This document shows, one piece after another, positions 53,501 through 64,000 of a DNA stretch of 64,000 nt (the first letter of the stretch is position 1; the number at the start of each line of letters is the position of its first letter). Origin of the DNA: Drosophila pseudoobscura (taxonomy: Eukaryota > Arthropoda > Insecta > Diptera > Drosophilidae); NCBI RefSeq assembly GCF_009870125.1, contig NC_046681.1:18179001-18243000 (forward strand). The letters run 5' to 3'. Both the position numbers and the translations under genes were made by a program. The notes under the pieces were generated by a model, which was not told the origin of the DNA, ran no database searches, and saw nothing but the letters and a program-made list of their open reading frames with translations.

Positions 53501-55640
53501 CGATGGGTGTCATTCAGCTCGTGGTACTCCGTCCAGGAGTAGTCATCGCTGCGACGATTCGCATCCGCCACGGGTTCGATATCCAGCGACAGACTGGCCT
53601 GGGCATTCGCATCGAGGAGCTCAGGGGAGATATCCAAGCTCTGGAGCAGCTGCAAAAACTCTTCATTGTAGCTGGGAGCTATCAGTGCGTTAATGGCGCC
53701 CAGATGGAGATCATTCAGGAATATGACTCTCTCGTTCGTGGCCTCCAATGGCCGTAGACCCTCCAACTGCTCTGCATTCTTTGGCTCCAACCGATAGACA
53801 CGATGATCCTCAAACGTAAGGCGTTCGCACAGGCACAGGGCCAGCAGAGATAGCGACAGCGACACCAGTAGAACCTTCATTCTGGCACTAATCAAGGAAT
53901 GGCCCCAGACTAGGCCTTTTATACTCCATCATCATTTCGCGTCTTGCATACTAATTTCCCTTTTCTCCACTCCCACTTCGTTTAGTTATCATCACCAGGA
54001 AAAGTCCAAATCCAACGACGAGTCTACGCTGCAGAGGGTGGCCCTAGATGTGGACGATATGGCCGAACGCCTGCTGGTGCTGGCGCAGTTCTATCTGAAT
54101 CCCCTGGACACCCCGCAGCTGGACGAGGCGCAGCTGCAGCGGCTCCACTGGCTGCTCTCCAGCTACCACAACGACACTGGCTACTCGGTTCGTGATATAT
54201 TGCGTCAACTGTCGCCAGACTGTGGCGAATTGATAATCCGAGGCATTGTCTACGGCTCCCCTGTGAACACCAGCCAAATGTTTGTCAAGCGACCGACTTC
54301 ATCGAATGTGTGCTGCATATTTAACTATCGCCGACCCAGCTATTCCCAAATTGCGTGAGTGAATCCTACCACCCATGGAGGAGATGAAAGACTAATCGAA
54401 TTACCAATTACAGGCACATACGAGCGGAGGATAATGCCGAGATGGGGGCCCAGCCAAAGGTGGTGTTTGAGTCCAATTCCATTTTGAACAGCGTGCAGTT
54501 TGTGCTGCAGGACACACCAGAGGATGATCAGACCAACACTTTCATGACCAACAATGCGTTTCAGGTGAGGAAGAGCGTGATTCCTTACCCTCCGATCATT
54601 GCATAATCTTAGTATTTCTTTCCTTAAAGCTGACAATCTTCCCGCAGGAGGATTATGCCACCGTTCAGTCCACTACTTTGGGAGAAATACTCGTTGATCA
54701 CAACACCATTGTCGAGATTCCCATTCAGCCCACGTTCTTCAGCTCCAGCGAAGGAGTGCGCACCGTCTCGCCGGAAGCTCGTCGCTGCTACTTTCCCGAG
54801 GAGGGGAGGAAGCTCATCAACCAGTAGGCTCCACACACCATCTACCCTTTGTACCATCCACTAATAATCGTATTATAGATCGTATTACTCGATTGACGAG
54901 TGCCTGCTGCTGTGTCGCAGCAAAAGCATGATGGATCACTGCGGCTGCGTCTCCCCGCCTATGATTGGCAGCTCCACAGACCTAAAATACTGCAGCCTGC
55001 CCGATCTGCCCTGCCTGACCAAGTGGAAGAGCATCTGGTATGGTTACGACGAGTTCGCGTATCTGCAGGAGGGCGAGAGCCAGGCGGCCCAAGGACAATG
55101 CACCCACTGCCTGCCCACCTGCAATGGAGTGAGTTTCCGCATCACAAGCAATGTGGCGCCCATGCGCCTCAACTACAATGGCACCGGCTACCGTACGGGT
55201 CTACTGTGAGTCCTTCCTTTCCGGCTGTCTCTATCTGTTGCTAAATTTGTTGTTAAATTTCAGAAAAGGGCTGACCAACGAGCGACCCTTGGCTGTCATC
55301 AAGTTCTTCTTCAAGTTGCGCTTTGCACAGGCCACCAAATCGGAGCTGGTCAGCACTTGGGTGGTGCTCCTTAGTGAGTATTCCATCTCTACAGACATTC
55401 AGGGAATCCATTTCTTTATAGTTTTCCCTTGCAGATCGCTTTGGGGGCATCCTCTCGCTTATGTACGGCTTTAGCATAGTTAGCTACATCGAGATATTCT
55501 ATTACCTCACGGGCAAGTGGTTCGTCTACATCTGCAGAGCATTTACCAAGAGGCAACCACCACGACCAGTCAGAGGAAACAACAGCCTCTACTGGGATGA
55601 GTTGATGCCCAAGGGATTAGGATTAAGGGTGCCCAATTAG
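50502..55640 (+). CDS. Pickpocket-family DEG/ENaC sodium channel, copy 3 (hosts two nested genes)
   Basis: Coding exons: 50502 to 50617 or 50629, 50674-50880, 53986-54354, 54414-54564, 54648-54823, 54879-55205, 55264-55373 and 55435-55640 (553 or 557 residues). The N-terminal [20 protein letters not shown] and then SSINGLHPF is followed by TM1 ([19 protein letters not shown]) and [13 protein letters not shown]. Cys motifs include [28 protein letters not shown] and [12 protein letters not shown]2 is [20 protein letters not shown] with a GFS filter. The first donor is ambiguous: AA/GTGGGT or AA/GTGCAT both keep frame, while the best-looking GTGAGA does not. The 3.1-kb intron 2 contains two antisense carboxypeptidase genes. 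The stop is 172 bp from the convergent und stop. Confidence 0.9.
50914..52191 (-). CDS. M14 zinc carboxypeptidase A-type, nested copy 1
   Basis: A single-exon gene of 425 residues. A signal peptide ([20 protein letters not shown]) and an activation propeptide of about 90 residues precede the catalytic domain, so it is a secreted zymogen, probably a digestive enzyme. Zinc ligands are H182 and E185 in HAREW and the His of ISLHAYSQ. The Arg-Asn of DPNRNW binds the terminal carboxylate. YELRPSS holds the catalytic Glu. The S1' specificity position before D in GASVDW is Val, not Asp, which predicts A-type (hydrophobic) preference. The upstream frame extends past this Met only through a TTG, so ATG at 52191 is chosen. 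A TATAAAAG lies at 52242-52235, and GATAAGAGCC sites lie nearby. Its AATAAA (complement of 50889-50894) is 9 bp inside the host pickpocket intron. Confidence 0.94.
   Translation of the reverse strand: MSLTKSLLLALLAVVALAGVSAERARYDNYRLYKANAENAEQLAVLKQLESSSDSILFLDGVHIVGADVKMVVAPHKVPDLLEILGKAEIKYLLQSSDVQKTMDEIDEKVAMKGRAGEAYNWAQYYELDDTYAWLQTLAIENPGVVTLIEGGKTYQGRSILGVKITKSGKEKPGIFLEAGIHAREWIAPAAATYIINQLLTSEVEAVKQLAENYTWYVLPHANPDGYVYTHTTDRMWRKTRTPYQSCFGADPNRNWAFHWNEVGASSNPCSDTYAGPSAFSEIETLSLSNYLASLKGKIQLYISLHAYSQYLLYPYGHTGDLPDNVADFRKVYDVSIAAVNKRYGTTYTGGNIYDAIYPAAGASVDWAYGTQDVRMAFCYELRPSSNSLITGFKLPAAQIVPASEELLDSIVAMAAEVNNLGYFN
52192..52535 (-). promoter_or_regulatory. Promoter and spacer between the nested carboxypeptidase genes
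   Basis: TATAAAAG is at 52242-52235 on the - strand. The 10-mer GATAAGAGCC occurs at 52265-52274 (+) and in inverted form at 52370-52379. GATA sites drive gut genes in flies, which fits a digestive enzyme. The rest of the spacer shows nothing else recognisable. Confidence 0.55.
52536..53880 (-). CDS. M14 zinc carboxypeptidase A-type, nested copy 2
   Basis: Two exons, 53880-53188 and 53123-52536, with a 64-bp GT-AG intron, encode 426 residues. The layout is the same as the neighbouring copy: signal peptide ([18 protein letters not shown]), propeptide, then the catalytic domain with [42 protein letters not shown] and TYELRPSG. The S1' specificity residue in GSSMDW is Met, so a hydrophobic preference is expected. 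The TAA stop is embedded in AATAAA (complement of 52535-52540), so the 3' UTR may be only tens of bases. TATAAAAG is at 53923-53916, 36 bp before the ATG. The two copies are diverged tandem duplicates. The intron splits this one between the THS and NRLWRK motifs, while the other copy has none. Confidence 0.93.
53916..53923 (-). promoter_or_regulatory. TATA box of nested carboxypeptidase copy 2
   Basis: TATAAAAG on the - strand, 36 bp upstream of the start codon, implying a very short 5' UTR. It lies 62 bp from the acceptor of pickpocket copy 3 exon 3 on the other strand. Confidence 0.6.
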
Positions 55641-55812
55641 CACGTGGAAGAACGAACGCACTCTCCTCGGATGTATGCTGAGCATAAATACTCTTTATTT
55701 TGAAATCGCTTTGAAATACGCTCACAAATGATCAACAATAGAATGGACTTATATCAAAAATGTATATAATGCAAACTCCACCGCTTGACGCCCACTCACT
55801 CGCACGCACGCT

Positions 55813-57356
<1,544 letters not shown>

Positions 57357-57761
57357 TGTTTAACGCAAATTGATGAATTTAACGAAAATCTAATCAGTGC
57401 GATTGCTGCCGATGGCGATGAAGAAAGAACAAAAACACGAGGTACTACCGCCAGTGCTGGCTAACGATCTTGTTCACAGTCACGAAGTATTTTTAAAAAA
57501 CGGGCACGGTTTTTGTGGTACCTAATAATGCGGTTCCTATGTTTCTCGGTTTACGAATTATATATAATTTAATTGACGTTGCGACACGAGAAAACTGATA
57601 AAATATGCTTTCTGCCTGTCTAATACTATTGATGTGAACTATTTTGGTGCGACATTAATTCAGTGTTGTAAGTCGAGCGGATTGCTGTATGTGCTGACTG
57701 TCCATCCCTCGTCAGTTTTTGTTTATAAATGCTAGGTATTTTTTTTTTATAATTCCTTCAA
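57357..57761. promoter_or_regulatory. Shared upstream region of und (-) and Taf11 (+)
   Basis: A 405-bp divergent intergenic region between two housekeeping genes. It should hold both promoters. I saw no clear TATA box or textbook DRE in it. Confidence 0.6.
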
Positions 57762-58408
57762 ATGGACGAAATCCTGTTTCCCACACAGCAAAAGAGCAAT
57801 TCTCTCAGCGACAGCGACGATGTAGATCTCAAGTTCTTCAACACAGCCTCCGGCGAGCGCAAAGACAGCGACACTGCCTCAGACACCGCCAATGAAGGGG
57901 ACCGCGATGCCAAAGACGGCGACATGGATACGAAAAACCCAGACGGCGATGGCGACTCCGGAGAGCCGGCCCTTAAGAAGCTAAAGACCAAGAAGGAGCT
58001 GGAGGAGGAGGAACGCGAGCGAATGCAGTGAGTAGCATGTTGATATCAAGATGATGTACCCCCAAAATGGCTCCTTTCTTGCCCAGAGTTCTTGTTTCCA
58101 ACTTCACGGAGGAGCAACTGGATCGCTATGAGATGTACCGTCGCTCAGCCTTCCCCAAAGCAGCCGTCAAACGGCTGATGCAGACGATAACCGGCTGTTC
58201 CGTCTCCCAGAACGTCGTGATAGCCATGTCCGGCATCGCCAAGGTCTTTGTGGGCGAAGTGGTGGAGGAGGCGCTCGACGTGATGGAGGCCCAGGGCGAG
58301 TCGGGCGCCCTGCAGCCCAAGTTCATCCGCGAGGCAGTGCGTCGGCTGCGCACCAAGAACCGCATGCCCATAGGACGCTACCAGCAGCCCTATTTCAGAT
58401 TAAATTGA
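57762..58408 (+). CDS. Taf11: TFIID subunit TAF11
   Basis: Exons 57762-58027 and 58087-58408 (GTGAGT donor, GCCCAG acceptor) encode 195 residues, matching the fly family size. The protein is a general transcription factor that pairs with TAF13 in TFIID in the nucleus. The N-terminal 85 residues are acidic and disordered (Ser/Asp-rich, ending [13 protein letters not shown]). The C-terminal half is the histone-fold domain, starting [20 protein letters not shown] and including [20 protein letters not shown] and [16 protein letters not shown]. It ends in [14 protein letters not shown]. It is convergent with the downstream zinc-finger gene, with 104 bp between stops. Confidence 0.95.
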
Positions 58409-58475
58409 TTCCCAAAACCGTGTCGAGTGTGGAATATAGTGCATAAGGTAGAATAATATCGGTTACAAAAGCATC

Positions 58476-58481
58476 TTTATT
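58476..58481 (-). terminator. Polyadenylation signal of the 13-finger gene
   Basis: AATAAA on the - strand, 32 bp beyond the TAG stop at 58513, in the 104-bp gap shared with Taf11. Confidence 0.6.
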
Positions 58482-58512
58482 GAGTGTTGTGTCTAATCTA
58501 CAAAGTCCTATG

Positions 58513-61124
58513 CTAATCCATCCGCCGGGCCTCGGCCTGCATGGTCTGGAGCACGATGTGGGGGACCAGGTGCGTGGAGGCGTAGTTAAGGGGCACCGTG
58601 GCCAGCGGCGCCGTGCCATCGGAGGGGAAGTTCAGCTCCTGGGCCATGGGCATGTCCTTGTCGATCACGTCCTGGGCAATCAAAGTCTTTGTCTCCTCGT
58701 ACTCCATGCCAGCCTCGGGCTTGGCGCCCATCAGCAGCTTGCCACGCTGCACGCCCATGTACTGGGTGGCCTTGGCGTTCAGCGGCAGCTGGCCGCAGGT
58801 GTCGGCGTGCACCTTGCGGTGGGCCTGCAGGTTAGAGATGCACGTGAAGCGCTTGCCGCAGTTGTTGCACAGGAAGCGCTTGATGCCCGTATGCACCGTC
58901 ATGTGGGTGAGCAGGCTCTCCCTGTAGGGGTACTCCTTGGGGCAGAGGTGGCATTTGTACGGCTTGTACTCCGTGTGCCGCGTCTTCAGATGCGACTTGT
59001 ACTGGGCCTTCACTTTAAACGTCTTCCCGCACTTGTCGCACTGGTAGGGCGTCTCCGACTGGTGGAGCAGCAGGTGCGTCTTGAGGATGCCCGCCGTGGA
59101 GAGCCGCTTGCCGCAGACGCTGCACTGGTAGAGTGGCAGCCGTCCACAGTCGGAGCGCACGTGGTCCGAGAGGGAGGTGCGGCCCGTGAACTTCTTGCCG
59201 CACTTGTCGCAGATGAGGTTGCGGGGCAGGTTGCGCGGCTCCTTCTTCGAGTGGAAGTTCTTCTCGTGGTTCTTGAGGCTGTCGTGGCCGGTCATGTACT
59301 TGTCGCACTTCTCGCAGTACAGCAGCTCCTTGTGCTGCTGGTGGGCGTGCTCCGTCGCCAGCTCCTTGCTGGCGAAGAACAGATTGCAGTAGCAGGGACA
59401 CTTGAAGATCAGACTACCATCCTCCCCATGGACCTTTAGGTGCGTCTCGAGGCGCTTTTCCACAAGATAGATCTTGCTGCAGATGGGGCACTTGAACACC
59501 TCCTCGTCCAGCTTCGCATGGACGTCAACGTCCTTGAAGATGTCCTTGATATCCTGCTCGGTGAGCTTGTGGTCGTCCCGCAGATGCTTCTCGTAGGGCT
59601 TGCGTATGTGGTAGATCTTGACGCAGTGCGGACACTTCCAGGTCTTCTCCATCTTGTTGATCATCTTCAGCCGCTCCTTCAGTTCTTTTTTGGTGATCTT
59701 GGACACACGCTTCGGTGTGCTCGGCGCCTCCTCGGGTGTGGGGGATCTGACGGTGCCTCGTTTACGGTATTTCCGCTTGCCCGTCGAGTCCTTGGCCCGT
59801 TTTTTCTTCTCCTCGTAGTTGTGCCTTAGCGACAGGACATCTTCCTCTGTCTCCGCCGTCTCGGTCTGCTCTCCCAGCGGCACAGCCGCTATCTCGTCCA
59901 ATATTCCGCCGCCATGCTCCACCTTGAGGCTCTCGAAGGGCTTCAGGCCATCGCCCTCGTCCGTGCTGAGCAGGACATCCAGCAGCTTGTCCTTCTCGCT
60001 GCTGAAAATGTCCGCGCTCTCCGTCTTCACAAACAGACTGGCGTCCTGGTACTCGAAATCCTCGTCGAAGGCCTCCACCTTGACCATGGCCGGGGCAGGC
60101 AGCTGGAACTGTGAGGCGTCCGCCTCATCGTCGCTGTTGTTTGGCTCAAAGTCGGGGCACTCGTCGCCAGAGTCCGAGGACTGCTGGTCGCTCATGTTCT
60201 CCTCCTTCAGCTGCGGCGGTGCCGGCACCGCCTTTGTCTTGATTCTGCTGGCCAGGGGAATGTCATCGTCGCTGTCCGATGCAGTCGCATCCTCCTCCTC
60301 GTCGGACGAGCCTGCCTTTAACTTTGTTCGTTGTCTGATGCGTTCCTTATCCTTCTTCTGATCCGAAGGGCCAGGACTGTGTTCAAGTTTTCCGCAGGTC
60401 TCTGGGCGACTGCGTCGATGCTTGGCGAGGTTGGAAGAGCAGGAGAAACGGGTGGAACAGCTCTTGCACTCCACTGGGCGCACCCCGGCTGCAGCCGTGG
60501 ATTCTTTAGTGGGAAGACTCTCCTGGAAAGGAAGCGCTTTTATTGTTTCATCCTTAGATTCGAATGGATTCTACTCACCTTGGGAGTCGTCTCATCAGGA
60601 TCGATGGCTTGCTGGCACTTTGTCTTGCAGTGGCGCTTGTACGCCTCCAGATACTTGTACTCTGTCCCGCACTTGTCGCACACAAATCTGTTCCGTTCGT
60701 CTTCCGCTGTGGAGGCATGCTCGGTCTTCACGTGCTGCGACAGTTCCTCCTCGTGGCAGTAGCGGACGTCGCACTGGCGGCACTGGAAGCCACCCGGCGG
60801 CTGGTGCTTCTTCACATGCTTCACATAGCCGGCCAGAGAGATCAGAGCCTTGTTGCACACGGGACAGTGGAGCTTGGGCACTCCGTCTGTGGTGATCTCC
60901 ACCAGCATTTTCTGGGCTACTCCTCCGCTGCCGCTGGCTATCGGTTCGGCAGCTGTGGAATGGATTGCTTAATTACTTTTTGAATATCAACCACTGAAAG
61001 GCCAAAAACTGAATTTCATCCCTGGTAGATTGAGGGGGAGGGTAGCGTGGGCGATGGTTGGGAAGGAGGAACAGCGGATTGGAGGATTGGACGTTGACTT
61101 TTCGACCGGAAACCACCTACCCAT
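58513..61124 (-). CDS. Multi-C2H2 zinc-finger protein (about 13 fingers)
   Basis: The proposed exons are 61124-61121 (ATGG), 60952-60579 and 60522-58513, giving 795 residues. Three N-terminal finger-like motifs (starting LHCPVCNKAL, FQCRQCDVRY and FVCDKCGTEY) are in the second exon. An acidic, Ser-rich linker of about 270 residues follows. Nine closely spaced C-terminal fingers run from WKCPHCVKIY to FLCNNCGKRF, with TGIKRFLC and SETPYQC linkers. Two fingers end in Cys rather than the second His. It is probably a nuclear DNA-binding regulator. I do not recognise a named orthologue. If the split start codon is wrong, translation can begin at the ATG at 60908. The frame is open back to a good acceptor at 60952, which is why the upstream exon is preferred. 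Confidence 0.88.
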
Positions 61125-64000
61125 TTCTTGGCTCTTCACTTCTCGATTGGAGTCTCCTTTCGGGTACACCCTCTCACAGACACCGCCGCCGCCGCTTCTG
61201 CTGCTGCTGCTGCGGGGGTCAGACCCTCTCGTCGTCACTGGCTTGTGCTACACTCAAATATCTCCAAAGGATGCTATCCTGCTGCATTTTACCGCACACT
61301 GAATCGGGGGCTCTTATTGTTTGTTGCTGTTTCGCGGGTCAGCACTGGGAAAAAAATTAACACCTTGCAAGTACACTTTAAAAAATGAAAATTTGTATAT
61401 TTCAATGCTGGCGAGTAAATTATTTTTCTTTGTGCAGCCTGGGGTGGCAATGTAGCCCTGGTCGGAGCGTTCATGTCAATCAGTAGGGAACTAGTTCGTG
61501 AGCAGAAAGAGAGAGAGGGAGTGGCGGCAGGGTTGCATTAGCAGCAGTTTACCGCGAAAATTTGAAAGTTGAATTTGAAAGTGAAATTTGTATCTTGTAG
61601 CTATTACAACTGAAATGGGAAAACGAAAAATTCGGAAGCTTTCGGTTATGCGGATATTTGATATGGGATTTTGTATTTCCGAGTACATATTTTTATTGGA
61701 CTTAAGTACGGCACTCTGTGCAAAAAGAGGTGGCTTAATAGCAGCTACGAGTATACTATATATAGAATAGCCAACATGTAAACAACTCCGCAGAACATAC
61801 GCCTACGCTTATCGCTATAATTAGATATGCGTACCATTGATGCGATTATATCCTCCAATTTTCGTTCTGATTGAGTGTGACTCAGTGAACGGTTGCCCTT
61901 TACAGTCCGTGTACACGACACGACACGGATTCCGATTCCCAATCCACAAATCAGAACTCAGAGTTCCCCCATTCAAGCACGCCAAGGGCACTCTTTGATT
62001 TTCGGTGGGTGATTACCTTCAGGAAATTTACACTCATGCAGTTTATTGGGCTCGAAGTCTGATTACAATTTAGTGCCGGCTATGACTATGACGAGCTACA
62101 GCCCTGCCGCTACCGCTACCGCCGAAAGTGACGTCAATCTGAACATTTGTGTGAATGAAATCGAATTGTGTTGGGTAGAAAAGAATGGGCGGCTTATTTG
62201 CATATATAAACAAGTACACGGATAGATGTATGGACGGTATGGGAAGGTCAATTTTGATGGAGTGCCTTTGAAGAAGATACTCGTACACAAATCAATTGAG
62301 GCTCACCTGAAATCTGAATCGTCCCACACGTGCCTAGACCTGCTATTAAATTTCAATTATAATAATAATAACTGGTGAAACCCCAACATTTGGAATACAG
62401 AAACAGAACAGAGCCATTGCGTTAGTCATGCAAGGGATTTCCTCCCTACGCCATAGTGGTGGAGTTACAGTCCAGTCCGTTTATTGTTTTGGTTTATTAT
62501 GCGAATTTGCATTAATTTTTCGTTTGCTGCACACGTGAGGGGCAACAACAGGCGATTCTGTTGCATTTGCAACTGTTGCTGCCTGCGTTTTGGGGCTTTC
62601 AAATTGCTTTCGAGCGCAAATCGTCGGCAAATGTCATTAAATATGCATATCGCACCGTGGGGTAAACACTGTAAAATGTGGTGGGGTGTCTCCAGTGTGT
62701 CTATATGCAGATCCCTCCCTTTGCACCCCTGTCTGTAGATCGTGTGTGTGTGTAGTTCTCCCTTGAGATTAGCGAGCAAGGACATTTTGGAATCTTTTGT
62801 TTTATAAATAGTCGCCTTTGATGGACAATTAAAAATGTATTTTGCTTTCGGCGTGGAGAGGCACAGGCACAGGCCTATCAATAGATGAGAGATTGCACTG
62901 CAAGAAATGGGTTGAAACAAGAAACGAACACGTGATTCGCATCTTGGTCCCATTTTACCTTACGAGTTGTTAGCCTTAATAAATGTTATCCTGCCGCCCC
63001 TGTCCTGCCCAGCCCTCTGACATGTCTGAGCACTTTGTGCAAATTGTCAACGCTGCTGTTGCTGTTGCTGTTACTGTTGCTGCTTCGTCCTTCTACGCAT
63101 GGGGCGGACAACAACAGGAGCCAGTGCCTCAGCCTCAGCCTTAGTCTGAGGAATGGCAACAGCAACTGCCTGGGCAACAAAGGCTTCAGGTTATTGCATG
63201 CATTTTAATTAGTAGACAAGCCAAGTGGGCTGCCACTATATAGCGACAGGGACATACATACATACATATACTCGTATTGTAGGAGGCCCTAGCCTTACAG
63301 CAAGGCCTGCCAGAGTATATACTATACGAATCGTATGCATGCTCAGGAAGAAGCATTGGATGAATTGCCTCTGCATCTGCCTCTGCCTCAGCCTCTGCGT
63401 GGGTGATGCCAAGAGTTCCAATGAGATACCAAATGGGAGATGAAAGGGGATCTGCATCTGCATCTGATTCTGATTATGATCCGAATGATATATGGATGGA
63501 ATCGATTATTCAGAGATGAAAGAGTATCGAGCTGTCAGCAGATGACATCGATAGGACATCCTCTATCGTTCCATCCTTCCTTCCTTCCTGCCGTCTGTCC
63601 AGGACACATACTAGATGCTGGGCATAAACAAATCTCGGCTCATCAGCGTCACAAACAAGACAATGATATATGGATTTTGGGGGAAGCCTTTGTCAATTCA
63701 AACTATTCTCGTGGATCCCCACATGCCCCATATCTCATGCCGCCCCCCGCCACAGTCGAAGAGCTGTAAGCGAGGACTTCAGCGCAGAGCTTCCTCTCAA
63801 TCTATCATTCTGCCCTCGCTCTACCACCCCACCCACTCCGGCATCCTCCCCACCCCACCACCGTCACGTTCTGCGCTAGTTTCTTGTATTTATTTTTAAA
63901 TTGTTTCACACACACAACCACAAGGAGAAACATACACTGGCCCCTCGCCCGTTCCTGTCCCCCCTCTCTCTCCCTCTCTCTCTTCTGGCACTCGCATCCT
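61125..64000. other. Upstream region of the zinc-finger gene and intergenic DNA
   Basis: No supported gene. The proximal part should contain the promoter and 5' UTR of the 13-finger gene. Features seen: a GCCGCC/TGCTGC run at 61182-61208, a CRE palindrome TGACGTCA at 62129-62136, a TGCTGT run at about 63050-63085, CTGCCTCTGCCT repeats near 63365-63400, and a CT-rich end. The longest open frame (62465-62953, - strand, 162 codons) shows no recognisable motif. Confidence 0.65.

Noticed and set aside
58480..59439. A 319-codon + strand open frame antisense to the 13-finger gene
   Set aside because: It is a codon-bias mirror frame of a GC-rich zinc-finger CDS on the other strand. Similar mirrors occur opposite und, AlkB and the carboxypeptidases.
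62465..62953. A 162-codon - strand open frame
   Set aside because: Low similarity to anything I know, no splice or promoter evidence, and repeat-like composition.

Overview
The window is animal nuclear DNA, almost certainly from a Drosophila fly. The genes have GT-AG introns, fly-type microsatellites fill the introns, and the gene content is that of a Drosophila autosomal region: an alpha6-type nicotinic receptor, a ZAD zinc-finger gene, AlkB4, IP3 kinase, pickpocket channels, digestive carboxypeptidases, MetAP2 (und) and Taf11. I could not fix the species. The dense CAGATA/TATATC microsatellites and large introns would fit a non-melanogaster species such as the obscura group, but that is an impression only. 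No rRNA, tRNA, CRISPR array or intact transposon was recognised.

Layout. (1) 1-30.1 kb: the 3' part of the nicotinic acetylcholine receptor subunit gene nAChRalpha6 on the + strand. Twelve exons are visible, including three alternative 87-bp versions of the pore-helix exon 8. They are spread over about 23.7 kb of introns and followed by a probable 4.2-kb 3' UTR. The exons with one exon-8 choice join into 1278 nt with no frame break. (2) 30.5-39.5 kb: a ZAD/C2H2 zinc-finger gene (+) meets an ALKBH4 dioxygenase gene (-) tail to tail with 2 bp between stop codons. Next is the inositol trisphosphate 3-kinase gene IP3K1 (-), whose first intron is 4.2 kb. A possible small + strand gene lies antisense to its 3' end. 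(3) 39.5-46.6 kb: 7.2 kb with no convincing gene, but with cAMP-response-element palindromes and an orphan TATA promoter. (4) 46.6-55.6 kb: three tandem DEG/ENaC (pickpocket) channel genes (+). The third carries two antisense M14 carboxypeptidase genes inside its second intron. (5) 55.8-61.1 kb: a compact housekeeping block with und/MetAP2 (-), Taf11 (+) and a 13-finger zinc-finger gene (-). (6) 61.1-64 kb: no supported gene.

The genes do not form one pathway. Neuronal signalling genes (receptor, IP3 kinase, sodium channels) lie beside gut hydrolases and general transcription and translation genes. The most interesting features are the pore-exon cassette with a divergent third copy, a cluster of stem-loops in intron 5 of the receptor gene, five perfect CRE palindromes in 5.5 kb around the IP3K1 first exon, GC-AG introns in the first pickpocket gene, and a promoter-like element repeated upstream of the zinc-finger gene and upstream of a candidate unannotated small gene.
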